Part shown: one piece after another, positions 9,897 through 21,483 of the stretch | Layout: every line of letters begins with the position of its first letter | How positions within the stretch are numbered: position 1 is the first letter of the stretch | Assembly: GCA_037178675.1 (NCBI GenBank) | Contig: JAYMGJ010000369.1 | Span: 1-41,615 of the forward strand | From: Scleroderma bovista | Taxonomy: Eukaryota > Basidiomycota > Agaricomycetes > Boletales > Sclerodermataceae | Reading direction: 5' to 3' | DNA: 41,615 bases | The notes under the pieces: generated by a model | What the model was told of the DNA's origin: nothing | The model's input: only the letters and a program-made list of their open reading frames with translations | The model's database searches: none | Made by a program: the position numbers and the translations under genes

Positions 9897-12878
9897 AGTA
9901 GCTGGTAAAGGGGGACCGCTTTCCTCACCAACTACGACTACAGGATTAAAGCTGAAGAAGCATTTCAGTGGATGATTCGGAGTATGAAACTAATAACTGA
10001 CTTGAGTTCGAGTTCTGTGGTATGACAACTGCATCCACCCATCCCAGAGACGGAAGGAGGATGTACGTCCATGGGGACGACGCCGCTGTGACATTTCCAT
10101 GAGCCAATGGTCGATAAGAAATCAAGCAAGAACAAACGGTGATGAGACGTAGCAATTCATGTTCCGGGTATAAAAACCAAAGGATGGAGATGTGACGGAC
10201 AACGTGTAGAGTTTGGTGGGGTATGTTCAGTATAACTGTGAAGTTTCTAAACGAAGAGGCTATTTATACTTGGAACCACGCCTAGCAAAACCGTAGGGGG
10301 GTCAGATTTTCAAAAAAGATGACAACGTGTTCGCAAAGGAAAAAATACCGAAGGCGTGCAGAAGCCAGGTGATCCGGAGAGTGCGCGGAACGCTGGCGGA
10401 TGTTTGTTGGTCAGTCCGATCAGTAAGATTTTAAATGGTATTTGATGCATATCTAATTGCCAACTTTGGTATGGTTACTTTGCCCCATAGGTATGCACCC
10501 TACACAGACCTTTTGCTTAGACCAACTTGCCAACAGTATATAAGGTCATTGATGCACCGGAAGAAGAGTCAATGCATATACCTGAACCAAAAAAATGAAA
10601 TGAGGGCTCAACATACAAAAATGTTAGGAAAAGGATTTCGTGAACGAGGTTTCCGTGAGGCGTCTCGTATTAACCTAGATCGTGTCTGGGCAGCTCACAG
10701 AAGATCTGACCCACATCATCGATGGTCGGTGACCGGTGAACTCCCCAGCCCGCGATGTGATGCTAATGATGTGCGCTCAGTGCCATGAGGAGAGTGGAGC
10801 GCCGCGCTGTGTAGTCACGCGACACATGGACAATGCATTCCAGCGTTCGTCGAGATCTTCGACCGTTGATTAGGAAGTCAACTTGCAACGTAGGTCTCTT
10901 GCCGCTTCGTGTAACAGAGATTCGTGTGCCAGTTCGGATTTGCCTAGAATCTTGGCCCACTCGGAGGTGTCGGAGGATAGTCAGGTGGAAAAGATTTGTT
11001 TTTGTTGTGGTTACGGGCGTCGTCCATACAGGTGATCGGACGAGTGAGCCATGATCAAAGATGATTGTCAGATCGTGAGAAACCTGCGTGCCGACGTATC
11101 TTCAGTTTCGAATTTCATGTGGCAGTCACACACGTTCTGCATATGAAGTTCAAGTTCGGGCTTACATCTCTCCGCAGCTAACACATCGAGTCGTGCCATA
11201 ATCCATGAGGGGGCATGGCCGCACTACACACGACAATGTAGAAGTGCAGTCTTCGTTACGCACAGTTACCTCTGCCGAAGGAAGGGAACAAGTATCTGAT
11301 TGGTAGCCTTGTCAAGGCTAGTTTGTCTTGCTTGAAAGATGCTAGTCTTTCTACCACAGCCCTCGATCTCATGTACCTTCTGCGGTGACTAATGGTGCGC
11401 AACGAAGAAGACTACGGGGGAGTGCTGAATTACTGATTCGGACGCAGGTCTCCTCTTCTCGCGGGAAACCATATAGTATTGCCGCAGGTGAAGCGAACAA
11501 ATCGGATCTAGGTCTTCTGTTGCCAAGTTGCCCTCGGATGCTAAAGTCGGTGGTTCTATTTTTACTTCTCCATGCTGAGAAATCCAATTCAGCGTACCAT
11601 GCGTGTTAAGGAACGGTCGCTCTTTTGGAATATCTCATTTGTTCTAAGATCGCGTGGAGAGCATCCGCAACATGCAGTTGCTTGCTCTGTAAATGTCGTA
11701 AGAAATGAAGTTCTTGCGCAAAAATGACCGTGATCTCGTTGGCAGTCATCACGTTCATTAACGGTCCAAACAATAAGCATCATATGATACTGAACTCAAA
11801 GACAAGCATGCGGAATCGGGGAGGCACGTTGGCCCAATGAAATGTGAGGCACTCGGACCTACGTGGTATAATAACGAATTTCAGCGGTACCAAGAAGTTC
11901 ACCCAAACCTTCAAGTGATATCTCCGTCACCAGCTTCTTTTAAAAAGTAGCAGCCGTGGTACAGTTGGGTTAGATCCAAGTCGTCAAAATTTAGCCCAGG
12001 CTCACCATTTTATCACAGATTTAATTTTCGTATACCGTGCATGAAGTATCAAATTATCATGGTGCAGAGTCGTATCTAGTCCGTCTTAATAGCCACACGA
12101 TTACGTCTCAACGAAGCTTATCACACAGCTACGACGGGATAACGCGGTGGTGTTAAGATGCGAGTATGCGCGAGTTCGGCGAAATCACGCCTACTTCGAA
12201 ACGTTCCAGCTGACTAATTCCCGCGACCGTCTGCTTTCAGGTTACTTTCAGGCTTCAAGCTTCAGCCACCCCCCTTGTTCTAATGTCATAAGCGGGATGC
12301 AGGGTGCAGCAGTCCAGGGACCCACTCGAGGACAAGCCACGGGGCGATAGGTTGACGGACCGAAAAAAAAAAGTATCATGAAGCCATCAGTTGCATTCCA
12401 GGTCTAGATGGCCCGTCCTCACTCTGTTTCACTTTATCAGATAGCAACAACTCAGGGTTAGACTGTATCCAGACGATGTCAGGATTTTGGCAAGGAATAA
12501 ATCTCCGACTTATGTCCTGCTACGTAAATATCGTTACCAACGAACAGGGGTGCAATGCGTTGGCATATGTAAATTCATCACGGCATGCAATTGTCCTCAG
12601 CACAGCAATATTGTAACCTGCCAGGCAGCCAGGGATCCAATAGGATCCAATGCCGAGTCACAACGCCTCGGGTGCCGGCACCGACAAGTCGGCCGTATTA
12701 TCATTTCATTTCATCGCACGCATAGTGACGTAGAGAATACAACAAACTTACTGTCAAACTCTGTTGGCGACGGTCCAGTCTGGTCAGGTTCAATGTCAAG
12801 GCTAAAAAGGAAGTACCATAAGGTGATTACTGGACAAGCTCCACGACTAAGGTAGGGTCTGGACCGAAGAGTATCAGA
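9897..12878. other. 3-kb stretch without recognised gene
   Basis: Only short open frames of up to about 120 codons on both strands, with no recognisable domain, transposase or reverse-transcriptase motif, and no long terminal repeats that I could find by eye. A small direct repeat (GGATCCAATAGGATCCAAT) is at about 12643. The region near 9900-10170 may hold the promoter or leader of the minus-strand finger gene. Confidence 0.4.
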
Positions 12879-13853
12879 TCATTGCAAGGCATCATGCTCG
12901 TCTTTCATTTTCCGTAGCTTCTTTCTCTTCTTCCCATCATGAATCTCGTTTCGATGCCGCCTCAATGAATCCAGAGTCATCTCTTTACCACACTGAGTAC
13001 AATTCGCCTTCTGTTTACGCATCGCTCTACGACGGTTGGCGTAACCTTCCTGGCAGCGGCGGAGGAGACGAGCAGGACGAGAAGTCGAACCTGTTTGAGG
13101 CGCGGAGTAGGGTAGAGATACACTAGACCCTCCATCGGTCCAACCGCAATACGAGTCGGAATCAGAACCACGGAGTGACATAGTCCCGTGAGAAAGTAGC
13201 ATGGAACTATGCTGTGCAACTTCCACAGCTTGGTAAGAAGTGTCATCGTTCGTTCCGAACTGTGTATCATTAGCACTTGATAATGAAACGTGGCTTGGAA
13301 GTGGAGGGGTGGCAGTGACGTTGCTGGCCACAGGAGCTTGAAGAAGATCGGCTGGTGGGGCAAAGTTGCTTGAACTGCCGGGGAAGGAGAGCATTCCAGA
13401 GGATAGCATGCCATGAGAAAAGAACGTGCCATTCCTAGACTCCATGTCAATGATCCTGTCCCAACACCCTGACAGAATGTGATGTCGACAATTCACTTGG
13501 AATGGGGACAGGAGCCTTATGATAGTGTCGATTGCCCTAGCTGAAGATTGTATTTGAGGAAGAGTCAATGGATCAGCAACTGGACTGACACCGCAAAGGG
13601 GTCTTAGTGGAATAAAATATAGGATCAAGCTATCATCTACCTGAATGCAGTGTGCCCAATCTCCGGAATCGAAGAAGTGGAAGGACTATTCATGAAGCTA
13701 TCATTACTGGAGTAGTTAGTAAGACGAAGACCGATGCTTAAGGGAAATAGGAACGAACGGGGGTGTGGAGAACAGCCCTGACATAGAGTAATTGGTGCCC
13801 ACATCAGAGGCGTAGCCGTCTACAGGGTGCTCTTCGAGCGGTGCGTAGATCAT
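12879..13853 (-). CDS. Protein with single C-terminal C2H2 zinc finger (copy 2)
   Basis: Best model complement(12879..13584, 13641..13706, 13783..13853), introns of 56 and 76 nt, closed frame, 280 aa. Support: the 76-nt intron ends in CTAACTACTCCAG with a branch-point-like CTAAC, and a TATA box lies about 120 nt upstream of the ATG. A simpler alternative starts at the ATG at 13693. Most of the protein is Ser-rich and uncharacterised. Near the C-terminus a basic stretch (ANRRRAMRKQK) precedes a C-x2-C-x11-H-x4-H finger (CTQCGKEMTLDSLRRHRNEI), then KKRKKLRKMK. The architecture matches the gene at 9351-9896: finger at the same place and a shared SLRRH/SWRRH...EIH core. It is probably a DNA-binding regulator, by inference. 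The 5' exons are the uncertain part. Confidence 0.7.
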
Positions 13854-13970
13854 CCTAGTAAAAACAGGATCATCAACCACGGAGGCGAGAAGGTGACGAT
13901 AAGCAACTCGTACTGCATTTCTGAGCGGGGTTCGGGAAGGAGAATGTCCAGGTTGGGAGTCTTTGGAAGT

Positions 13971-13978
13971 CTTTTATA
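13971..13978 (-). promoter_or_regulatory. TATA box of the second C2H2 gene
   Basis: TATAAAAG on the minus strand, about 118 nt upstream of the proposed ATG at 13853. It supports placing the transcript start near 13940 and hence the three-exon model. Motif evidence only. Confidence 0.45.
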
Positions 13979-14958
13979 GCAGTACGAACCGAACGGCCCC
14001 AGTGACTAAGTGGTGGTGGCCAACTGCACAGGTAACGACACGAGGTGGCCACCATATGCTTGGCATGTACAAACCTTGGATCTTGAGAGACCATGGCTGA
14101 TTGTACAATCTCAATAGTCAACCTTCCAAACTTCATCGCATGCTGCTAATCAGAATCAATGTTTATTCGCTTACGTACGTATCAAACCTTAGATTAAAGT
14201 TGAGGAACGTAACACGACGCTGTACAATATACAATTTTAGTACGCTCAAACACTAAGAAAAACATGAAGCAGTGGATTAAACTTGAAGTATTACACCCAT
14301 CTTTCATCGAGATTTTATAAGGCTGGAATATCGGCAGCGTCTGTCGATTAGGCACGGTAAAAGAAAATTAACTGGATGCTGCCCAGATCCCCGGCAAGAC
14401 ATACCAGAATCAGACAACGACCTTCCCTTAGTAGAACAGACCACGGCCGTGCAGCATGTATGTATGGTCCGTTCCGCATGATTGGCCGACTTTGTCCGCT
14501 GTGAAGTGAATAGAGATATGTGTTATCGCAAACAGCTGGAAAGCGCCCTCGTGGACAACACATGCCCACAATCAAGGCCTCACTTCATTCCTGCAGCGAT
14601 TGCATAGTAAAAACGAGACATACAGATTTAGGAAATAAAAGATCACCGGCATGCCTTGCTGAAGAATGGAGGTATTCCAGAAAGATGTGAAGCCCCCGAA
14701 GTTCGTCGGCCCTTGCGGGCCATTTGTTACTGAAGGCCTGACCCTGCAGACATGCGACCTTGATCCATTGTCTCGAGAGATGAGCTGATGGCAGCAATGC
14801 AAGAATGGGGTTATAATACGGATAGCTTGTGGTGGGATTATCGATGAGGGAGTCTAAGTTGGCGGTGCAGATATTCCAAGTCCGACAGGCCAGGGGCTAC
14901 GACTTTGCATTACAGCTGGGCACTGTGATATGCAGCGAGGCTATTCCTAGCGTTTACC
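13979..14958. other. Intergenic region between C2H2 gene and CNH gene
   Basis: Just under 1 kb between two divergently transcribed genes. Small frames on both strands (for example minus 14585-14797) have no recognisable features. It probably holds the upstream regions of both neighbours. Confidence 0.4.
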
Positions 14959-17699
14959 ATGTCGTCTCACTCCGAGTCGTTCGAATCGTACATCCAAGGA
15001 GTAGAACAGGACGAGCATGGCACCGGTGATCTTCCAACTTACAACGATGTAGTCACACAGAGCCCGAACTCTCGGTGAGCATATTGAAGTGATGGATATC
15101 AAACGATGGTAGTTAACAATTGTTTTGTGTACCACAGGTTCGGTCGCTGGAGGGGATGGATTGAGAAAAGGTTAGGTACCCTGGATCCGAATGAAGTGTC
15201 TAGCCTGACAGATAGCAGGGCAGCGGAAAGGTATGCAGACATCTCAGTGGAAGAGCTTGAGCGCAGACGCGCTAGAGGCTGGGGAAATGGACTAGAACAG
15301 GAGCTTGGGCCGGTAATGTTCAATGGTAGTTATCAGGCTGTTCTGACCTAGCAGTGTGGACAGGAGACCCTAGTGGAAGAACCGCTCCCTCCCCTGAACC
15401 GGAGCCCTGCGCCTCCCTTCCCTATCCCTTTGCGGATACGAGTGGGCGAAGATCTTCTATCTGCCTCGGCTTCTTCAACAGTTCATGCGAAACAAGCATC
15501 ACTTGTCAGCGAGGATGCTTCACCTTGCACACCGACCGCGGGTGGCTCAGGCACGCTACCCCAGCCGTGCCAAACGACAACTAGGGAGACTTTAATCCCT
15601 ACTCATTTGCAGGTGCACCAGTTTGGATCTCGTTTTCTTCCTCACACAACCTCGCCCATACGCTGTGTGCTCCCCCTTCAACGGGATCGCTTGCTGCTTA
15701 TTGGGACAGACAAAGGACTTTCAGTCATGGACATGTACCCTGTAGAATGGGCAGATGGAAACGATGATAAAGTGGGCGTTATCCAAAAAGGTCCCAGTGA
15801 GGCTCAAGCACTTGCAGTTTGGACAGGAGAGGCGTACGATACGTTCTATTCTCCATTTGCATGACGACTAATCTGGCCATTATAGAGTGTATCAGCTGTC
15901 CATTCTCGAGTATGAGGACATAGGAGAGGGAACACCCCAGGGCGTCGTGCTGGCACTTGTGGGCCCTGATCCCGACGCGCCGTCCGCATCCAACTCCCAT
16001 CAGGAGTCTCTCCGCAGCTTGAGGATGTACAACCTCGCTAGTCTGATGTCACTAGGCAAGTGGATCATCGCTCAGCAAGTGGGTACACACCATTTTATTT
16101 CCCAGTGTATCTAACGGACCTTCTCGCACTAAGGGGGCTAATCCAGTTGACTTGCGCAGAGCTTCTGATTGGAACCTCCAACAAACGCCCGTAAAGAAGC
16201 ACCGCGCAGCAAGTAGCATCACGAGGGGTATAAAAAACTTAATCGTTGATTCACCGCCACGCGTACAGCAACCTGCAACTTCATACGAAACGTACCTTTC
16301 GGCCCAAAGTCCGAAGCGGCACAACACCACCGCGACAGCAGATTCTTCCTGGGACGTCGTTGAGGACCTACCCTTACGTTGGGCAACCGATTTTGTCCCT
16401 CTTGCCTCACCTACTTCGCGTTTGGCTAATCTGAGTGTAATTGCTTATGCCCTTTGGCAGGAAGGGGGACCTGGTCCGGGAGGCGGACGGCACGGACGTC
16501 GCACTTTACTTGCGGTCGCAACAAAATACAATATATTTTTATATGAAACCCCAAAGGGAGAGAGGGCGTTCCATTTTGTAAAGGTAACTAGTGTCAGCCA
16601 CTGATCGGTGCATGAGCGTGCTCTGATGTGACTCCCGCAGGAATTCTACACTCCAATTCAACCCCGAAACCTTACTTTCGTGCATCAGTCGGTGCAAGAG
16701 ATATCCAGATCACCATCTGACGCAAGCCATATTCGTGTCAGCGGGGGGAACGGTCACGCACGTGTGCCTTCATCGGAGTCATCGTTCTCCCTGCAACATC
16801 ATCGCCATTCCAAGGTTCCGTCGACCAACCTCACTTACAGTGCACAAATGGAAATGTTTGTTGTATTCGATAAGAAAGCCGGCCTCATCCGCATCGCCGA
16901 TTCAGCAGTGACGGAAGTTGAGATGTACGATACCAGCGGCTACGGCTTCCTGGGCTCAAGAGACTCACTGGCAGTTGCAGGCGTGCCCACCACGCGCCGT
17001 TCCCGTGCCTCGATCGATTTTGCGGCTCTCAGGGAGGGGAAAGGTGTATGGGTACTGCCCAGCTTGGTCGAACTTCCCCCCGTCCAAACCCCAAGTGGCG
17101 GCCTCACACCACCTCGTAGCATATACATCCTCACACGTGGAAAGCAATCACATATTGTCCCCGCACCCCTGCCAGCGACTATCCAGGCAACAGCGCCTCT
17201 ATACCTGATTACATGGAACTCCCACCCCTCGAGTGTTACCCCCCGCGTATGCTTACCCCGTCTCCATAAGTCGCCGAAATCGACAAAGACACCACCTTTT
17301 CTCCAGCTCATTGGGATGGGAGAAGACGGTCTAGAGGTGCACGAAATCCCTCTCATTGCTCTGTCCAACAGGAAAGGGAAAGAGAGAGAAGGTGCCTCCG
17401 TCGAGGTAACCCATATCCAGTCTTTTGTAGGCGAGACTGGCTTCCTCGCTAGCGGCGGTCGTTGGCACCAGCTCGGGTCAGGTTTAACGGCACCTCAGCT
17501 CGAGAGGACAGACTCCGCGACGTCCACCAGCTCATACGGGAGCGCCGAGACTGAGGAAATGGTGTTGGAGATGAGAGCTGCGGCGGGCGTGTACTGTTCG
17601 CTGCGTAAGGATCTCGAGGATTGGAGGGTCATTTGGGTTGGTGGGGACAGCGACGAGGTCGGCGAACATGACGAAGACAAGGATGGCGTGCTTGTATAA
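14959..17699 (+). CDS. CNH (citron homology) domain protein
   Basis: Model 14959..15074, 15138..15312, 15352..15833, 15886..16078, 16134..16583, 16641..17699; closed frame, 824 aa. Introns are 39-63 nt; the second can also end three bases later. The N-terminus has an acidic start (MSSHSESFESYIQGVEQDE) and then a conserved-looking module: FGRWRGWIEKR, AAERYADISVEELERRRARGWG. From about residue 185 to 780 is a CNH-type beta-propeller. It opens with FGSRFLPHTTSPIRCVLPL and RDRLLLIGTDKGLSVMD, and later has LRSLRMYNLASLMSLGKWI, RRTLLAVATKYNIFLYE and EMFVVFDKKAGLIRIAD. CNH domains occur in Rho/Rab regulators, citron and MAP4K kinases, and Vps39-type tethers. No GEF or kinase domain is attached here, so the likely role is adaptor or scaffold. 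The end is acidic (DEVGEHDEDKDG). It converges with the TRP-like gene, 317 nt away. Confidence 0.88.
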
Positions 17700-18016
17700 T
17701 ACGTTACTTTGGTTCGACTATGATATAAATAGGATGGTTCTCTGACACTCACTGGCACTCACTCTATGTACTGATCGGATCATGCGGACTGGCTTTTATG
17801 TGTCGTGTGTTGCATGTGATATTTGATGCTTTAGTACTTGAATTACAGGACGAGTCCAAGGGCAACAAGGAAAAGAACAGCCTAAAAACTACAGATGCCC
17901 ATGCGTTGGGTTGTATAAGAGTCCAGATACGAGAGTGCGAAGGGTGACAAATGCAACCAGGATATCGTAAATTAGCAGGTAAAACAAAGCAAAACCCAAG
18001 TATACCAATCGCCCTG
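17700..18016. other. Convergent intergenic region
   Basis: 317 nt between the stop codons of two convergent genes. It must hold both 3' UTRs and polyadenylation sites. An AT-rich patch (ATGATATAAATAGG near 17719) is the only notable element. Confidence 0.5.
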
Positions 18017-21000
18017 TTACGAGTTATGTTGTGCGTCATTAGAAGTTGAACCTTGCACGGTGGTAAAAGAAGAAAAGGGAGGCTTCGGACTCGATTCGTC
18101 CAACGATTGACTAGGTTTACGCCCCTGCGGAATAGGATTGGGCTGACTTGATAAGGGTTTCTTCTCTCTGATTACGACGAAAGATCGTCCAGTTTCAGGC
18201 CTCGGGGGCAATGCGCTACTATCTTCTGCTTCCGAGGCATTTTCGAGGATCTGCCCATCACTATGTCTTCGATTACGTCGAATGTTGAACCAGCCTTTCT
18301 TCTTCGGTGGCTGTTGTGACTGTGCCCCGGTGCCTGCTTCCACATCCACTGCAGCACTTGCACTTGGCACACCGTTCACAGTCACTGCTGCACTCCGCCT
18401 CTGCATCTCTGGTTCGAGCATTGGATGCGATTCCTGCGCAGCCATAGAAGGATCCACCATCCCAGCCAACTCCCCGACGATAATGGCAGTCTGGCTCTTC
18501 GTCCGTGCATGCGGCATCATCGCCCCCACCGGAAGACCCGAGCTAGTGAGCACAGGTAACCTCGCAACATTTGCGACAGAAGTCATCGACGTCGACACTG
18601 CATCATCCACGTCCCGGGGCAGCAGCACCGTCTTGGCTGGGCTCCCTGACCCACGTCTCTCGACGCTCGGAAACGTCAGCGTCGATCCCCCAGCAACCCT
18701 GTTTGAGCCCCCTGTGATTGCGTATGGAGATTCGTAGTGTGCGCGACCCCCGCCAACACGCGAGAAGCCGGATGAGGAGGCTTGCGGAGGCGTCGACTCA
18801 GAGCGGTCGTATGAAGGTCGACTGCCAGGATTCGGGAATGGCTGCCATGCCCCCATGATGTGTGTACTCTCGTCATCGTCATCGCTGTCTTCTCTGTACG
18901 GTCGCAGTGCATGCTCGGGACGGAGCACCGACGGCGGTGGGACAGCAGAGTTGTGCGAAGCGGCGGAACCCTTGGCAGCCTGCACAAAGGACGCGTTGGG
19001 CGGTACATACGAAGACGAGTCTCGAACGGAAACGGAACCACGATTAAGAGGAGTGTTTGGGAGTTCGGTCGCGCGATATCGACGGCGTTCGCGACCGCGC
19101 CGGGACCCACCACCGCAACATCCAAGCAACCCAAGCACGCCAACCAGGCCACTGTCCATAGCGTGACTCGACCTGTCAAAACCGACGCATCCAACGATGC
19201 GAACAAGCGCCTCAATGACTTTGACGAGGAGTATGAGTGTAAAAGCTAAATATACGAGGAGTAGCACCACGAGAATGCCATAAGCCACCCATCCACCTGC
19301 AGCGGGTCCGATAGATATCTGTATGACCGCGAAATGAAAATACAATGTCAATAAGGATTTCGGCATGGGCGGGAATGATTGTTATACAAGCCTTACCGTC
19401 GGGGTTAGAATGACGAGCAATACTGCTGTTACTATCCTCGCAACACAGAACAAAAAACTCAAGAGACCCATTCCCGCTCCGGTTCCCCATGGTAGCCAGA
19501 CACTGGTCACTAGGGCACTGACCACCTCAGACACGAGAATCACGATCGCCTGTGCGGTCCCACTGCGTTGACCGCACCCTATTGCAATGCCATTGATTAG
19601 GTTTGAAAGGAAGAGCAAGCCGGAGAACATTTGAGAATCTGGACGGAAATGATTATACAAAGGTCCAAGAGCGAGCAAGGTACGCGTCTCGTCATATAAC
19701 TTGGTTGTCGGCGTCCTAGCGAGCCGAAGAATCAAGAAGCCCGGAAGGAGAACGGAAAAAAAGGCAAAGGACAACACTGCGAGTGTAATCGAAGTGGCTT
19801 CCTTCATACTAGAGAACTGATATACCGAAAATATGGTGACAGGGAGATGAAAGAGAGAGTGCACACGGACGAGGTTGCCCACCAAAACGTTGGAGTGAAA
19901 TGAGCCGAGATTAGAGCGGAACCACCAGCGCCGCCGGAGTAACGGATATGAGTGACTATGACCGTTCAATGATCGACTCTCATCTCCGCTCGAATCCAGC
20001 ATGTCCTTACTTCCTGCAGACTGCCGAGGGCTGCGGCTTTTGGTCGCTGGACTGGAAAACGTGGTTCCCGCTGATAAACCGGAGGATGGCTTACGTGAGA
20101 ATACCCAGTCGATGAGCCACACCAGAATGCTGAGCGCGACGGTCCCGGCGAGGATGGACAAAAAGATCGCAAGGCAGATGCGGAACAAGTCTTGTGGACG
20201 GACGCCGACGCTCCAAGCAAAGGCCTCCATCCCGTTATTGGTGCCGGGCGGAAGTAAAAATAGCGTATTGGGGATAGCTGAGTTCAGATAAAGAGGCGAA
20301 GAAGGGTCACTTATTTGAGCTGCGAAGTCGGATGGAGGGTTATACGGTTGGACGCTGAGGGGGTTCCAGTGTGTCGCGTGTGACGAGAGGGAGATATCTG
20401 CGGGTCGCAAGAATTCGCATATATGCACAAAGATCGAGAAATGAACTCACTATAAGTCAGGGTTGCCCAAGCAGTTTGGGAAAGTAGAGGATCTAGGGCG
20501 AAACTTAGAGATACACCGCATTGGCACTTGGAGGACATACAAACAAAGGGCGGCCATTGCACAGCAATCATAGCCAATGCAGCACACCACTGCGTGTGGA
20601 CCATGATATCGCGCAAAGACGGGGAGCCTAAAGACCGATCATAAGACATGTCAACCAAGCTCCATCATGAAATCACGTACAGAACCTCAATAATGATGGA
20701 GATGTCGCGAGACGCTCGCCGCTGATGGCACTCACGAGAACAAATCCAGCGCTCTCGACGCGGGCCCAGATGCCCGAAGCTGGTCGACTGCTCCCACGAC
20801 CCCAAGCAGATGCGATGCGTGCGATGCCTACAATGACCCAGTAAGCAATTGCTAGACCGACGGTAGCCCAGAAGATGTAACGAGCTTTGCCATATGGGGA
20901 TTGCAATGGTCCTGGTTCAAGCGGGGTTGTTGCGACGGTGAGACAGAGAATTTCGTTGCCGAATGGATCGAGTGCGCGAAGTTCGGTGTTGAGAGTTGTG

Positions 21001-21483
21001 AAATAGTTCTTGTGGTAGAATGGTATGGTGACACCGAGTCCATATGGGCCGGCAGGTATGTCGCAGTTGGATGAATTGGAACTGTTAGAGAGTGACGACG
21101 GTGGGCGGAGGGAGTTGCAGAGGTATGAGTTGTTGCTAAATGTATTGATAGTGAGCGTTGTGGTCTGCGTGAAGAGCGTAGCTGGCGAATGGATTAGGGA
21201 GACATAGCGGAGACAAAGGCAATGTACCGAGATTGGTCGTGTCGGCCCTGCCGATGATCTCTTCAGCTGCTTGACCGAACAGGGCGATGTTCATATCTTG
21301 CCCATTGACGATCTGGGCGTACACGGTGTCGACGGACATCTTTTGCGAGGCATTTCCGGTGAAGCAGTCATTATACGGAAGAGTGGCTGGTTGGGAATAT
21401 GCTGTGTGGGGGAGGATTAAGAAAAAGAGAAATGCAAGACACGTCCTAGACACCGCGCACGACGACGGCAATGGTCTTGTCAT
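18017..21483 (-). CDS. TRP-like membrane channel/transporter with ML-like domain (Flc/Pkd2 family)
   Basis: Model complement(18017..19318, 19397..20397, 20451..20492, 20541..20627, 20681..21181, 21228..21483); closed frame, 1062 aa. The ATG at 21483 gives a clear signal peptide (LAFLFFLILPHTAYSQ). An extracytoplasmic ML-like domain follows, to about residue 170 (NDCFTGN..., SYLCNSLRPPS, GLGVTIPFY). The TRP-like core has about nine hydrophobic segments: FWATVGLAIAYWVIVGIA, QWCAALAMIAVQW, SQTAWATLTYN and the conserved NVLVGNLVRVHSLFHLPVTI. The C-terminal tail of about 400 residues starts with a Cys/Gly/Arg-rich stretch (LGCCGGGSRRGRERRR), is Ser/Pro-rich and probably cytoplasmic. Fungal members act in calcium homeostasis, FAD transport into the ER, or cell-wall integrity. 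Which role applies here cannot be told from sequence. Confidence 0.9.

Noticed and set aside
12643..12662. Small direct repeat GGATCCAATAGGATCCAAT
   Set aside because: Two 9-nt units only; too short to imply an array, CRISPR or attachment site.
9897..12878. Possible transposable element filling the gene-free stretch
   Set aside because: I looked for terminal repeats, target-site duplications, and transposase or reverse-transcriptase motifs and found none; only a 19-nt direct repeat was seen.
16940..17368. 142-codon minus-strand frame
   Set aside because: It is antisense to the well-supported last CNH exon and is a shadow of that reading frame.
18676..19249. Long overlapping frames on both strands inside the TRP-like gene tail
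   Set aside because: They overlap the low-complexity, GC-rich last exon of the TRP-like gene and carry no features of their own.
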